A stretch of 6,472 nucleotides of DNA from an uncultured Collinsella sp. (GTDB lineage Bacteria; Actinomycetota; Coriobacteriia; Coriobacteriales; Coriobacteriaceae). The stretch covers positions 1 through 6,472 of the forward strand of contig USLT01000037.1 in assembly GCA_900555585.1 (NCBI GenBank), read 5' to 3'. The position numbers and the translations under genes are program-made. Within the stretch, counting starts at the first letter, position 1. Each line of letters opens with the position of its first letter. The notes beneath the pieces are model-generated. The model saw only the letters and a program-made list of their open reading frames with translations, was not told the origin of the DNA and did no database searches. This document shows positions 6,138-6,472 of the stretch, piece after piece.

Positions 6138-6472
6138 TCCGGGGAGGCGCGTCGCGCGCCGAGCTCTCGCCTGCGCGTCGTCGGGCGCTCGACGCCCTGG
6201 TCGCCGCCCGCGAGCGCGACGCCTTCATCCGCGACGTGTTCGCCCGGTCGAGTGAGACCGCTTGCCCGGATCGTCGCGACGAGGCGCTGGCGATGAGGCT
6301 CGCTTTCGGGGTAACGGCCGCAGCGGGCTGTCTCGACGACGCCCTGGATGCGCATATCGATCGCCCCCGTGATGTCTCCCCGGCGCTTCGCGACTCCCTT
6401 CGCATCTCCGCGTTCGAGATCATCTACCTCAGGACCGCTCCGGAAATCGCGGTCAGCCAGGGCGTCGAGCTC
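6134..6472 (+). CDS. rsmB: RsmB-type 16S rRNA (cytosine-5)-methyltransferase, NusB-like N-terminal domain (cut by right edge)
   Basis: Full-length RsmB (Sun/Fmu) methylates C967 of 16S rRNA with SAM, and joins an N-terminal NusB-like RNA-binding domain to a Rossmann methyltransferase domain. Only 113 codons are visible, open to the window end. They resemble the NusB-like domain: PARRRALDALVAARERDAF near the start, a middle segment with LAMRLAFGVTAAAGCLDDALDAHID, then LRDSLRISAFEIIYLRTAPEIAVSQGVEL, which matches the usual LR-x-gayEllyl-x-x-iP-x-x-aA/v-x-e-x-Ve pattern. The methyltransferase domain would lie beyond the window. A stand-alone NusB cannot be formally excluded. RsmB is preferred because it is the usual neighbour immediately after fmt and because of the RRALDAL start. 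The GTG start overlaps the fmt stop (GTGA). Its SAM requirement links it to metK upstream. Confidence 0.78.
   Translation, partial: MIRGGASRAELSPARRRALDALVAARERDAFIRDVFARSSETACPDRRDEALAMRLAFGVTAAAGCLDDALDAHIDRPRDVSPALRDSLRISAFEIIYLRTAPEIAVSQGVEL

Noticed and set aside
1..6472. A hidden defence system, mobile element or secondary-metabolite cluster
   Set aside because: The window is almost fully occupied by recognisable housekeeping genes with uniform composition. No transposase, integrase, terminal repeats, spacer-repeat array or unknown multi-gene module is present.

Overview
The window is a G+C-rich bacterial housekeeping region, roughly two thirds G+C by eye with strongly G/C-biased third codon positions. 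One gene, gltX, reads leftward off the left edge. A head-to-head rightward cluster follows: metK, priA, def, fmt and an rsmB-like gene that runs off the right edge. The def-fmt-rsmB order is common in bacteria. The high G+C, the metK-priA-def-fmt-rsmB order and the protein sequences suggest a high-G+C Gram-positive, most likely a Coriobacteriia-type actinobacterium (Collinsella, Olsenella and relatives). That placement is an inference from memory, not a database result. I see no insertion sequence, phage gene, CRISPR array, tRNA or rRNA.

Layout. Positions 1-548 (minus) hold the N-terminal third or so of glutamyl-tRNA synthetase. Positions 549-807 are a divergent intergenic region with a perfect TATAAT -10 for gltX on the minus strand, a TACAAT -10 for metK on the plus strand, and a compact metK leader of about 58 nt that can fold into a pseudoknot. 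Positions 808-2085 are S-adenosylmethionine synthetase. A UUCG-capped hairpin lies at 2111-2132. Positions 2151-4622 are the replication-restart helicase PriA, 4635-5171 peptide deformylase, 5220-6137 methionyl-tRNA formyltransferase, and 6134-6472 the NusB-like N-terminal domain of an RsmB-type 16S rRNA methyltransferase (partial). From priA on the genes are closely spaced: 12 nt, then 48 nt, then a 4-nt overlap. They probably form one transcript, perhaps fed partly by read-through from metK.

How the genes fit together. Fmt adds the formyl group to initiator Met-tRNA and Def removes it from nascent proteins. MetK makes SAM, the methyl donor that RsmB would use on 16S rRNA. GltX charges tRNA(Glu). 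All of these serve translation. PriA is the replication-restart outlier often found beside def/fmt.

The most interesting item is the metK 5' leader. An 8-bp stem, a 5-bp pairing from the predicted RNA 5' end into its loop, and a further 5-6 bp pairing between that loop and the bases between the Shine-Dalgarno and the AUG are all legible in under 60 nt. This is a good candidate for a SAM-responsive translational riboswitch. Whether it belongs to a known class could not be determined here. The coding genes themselves are conventional. Modest oddities are an 18-residue insertion in MetK, and an N-terminal extension on PriA carrying a clamp-binding-like QxxLF motif.
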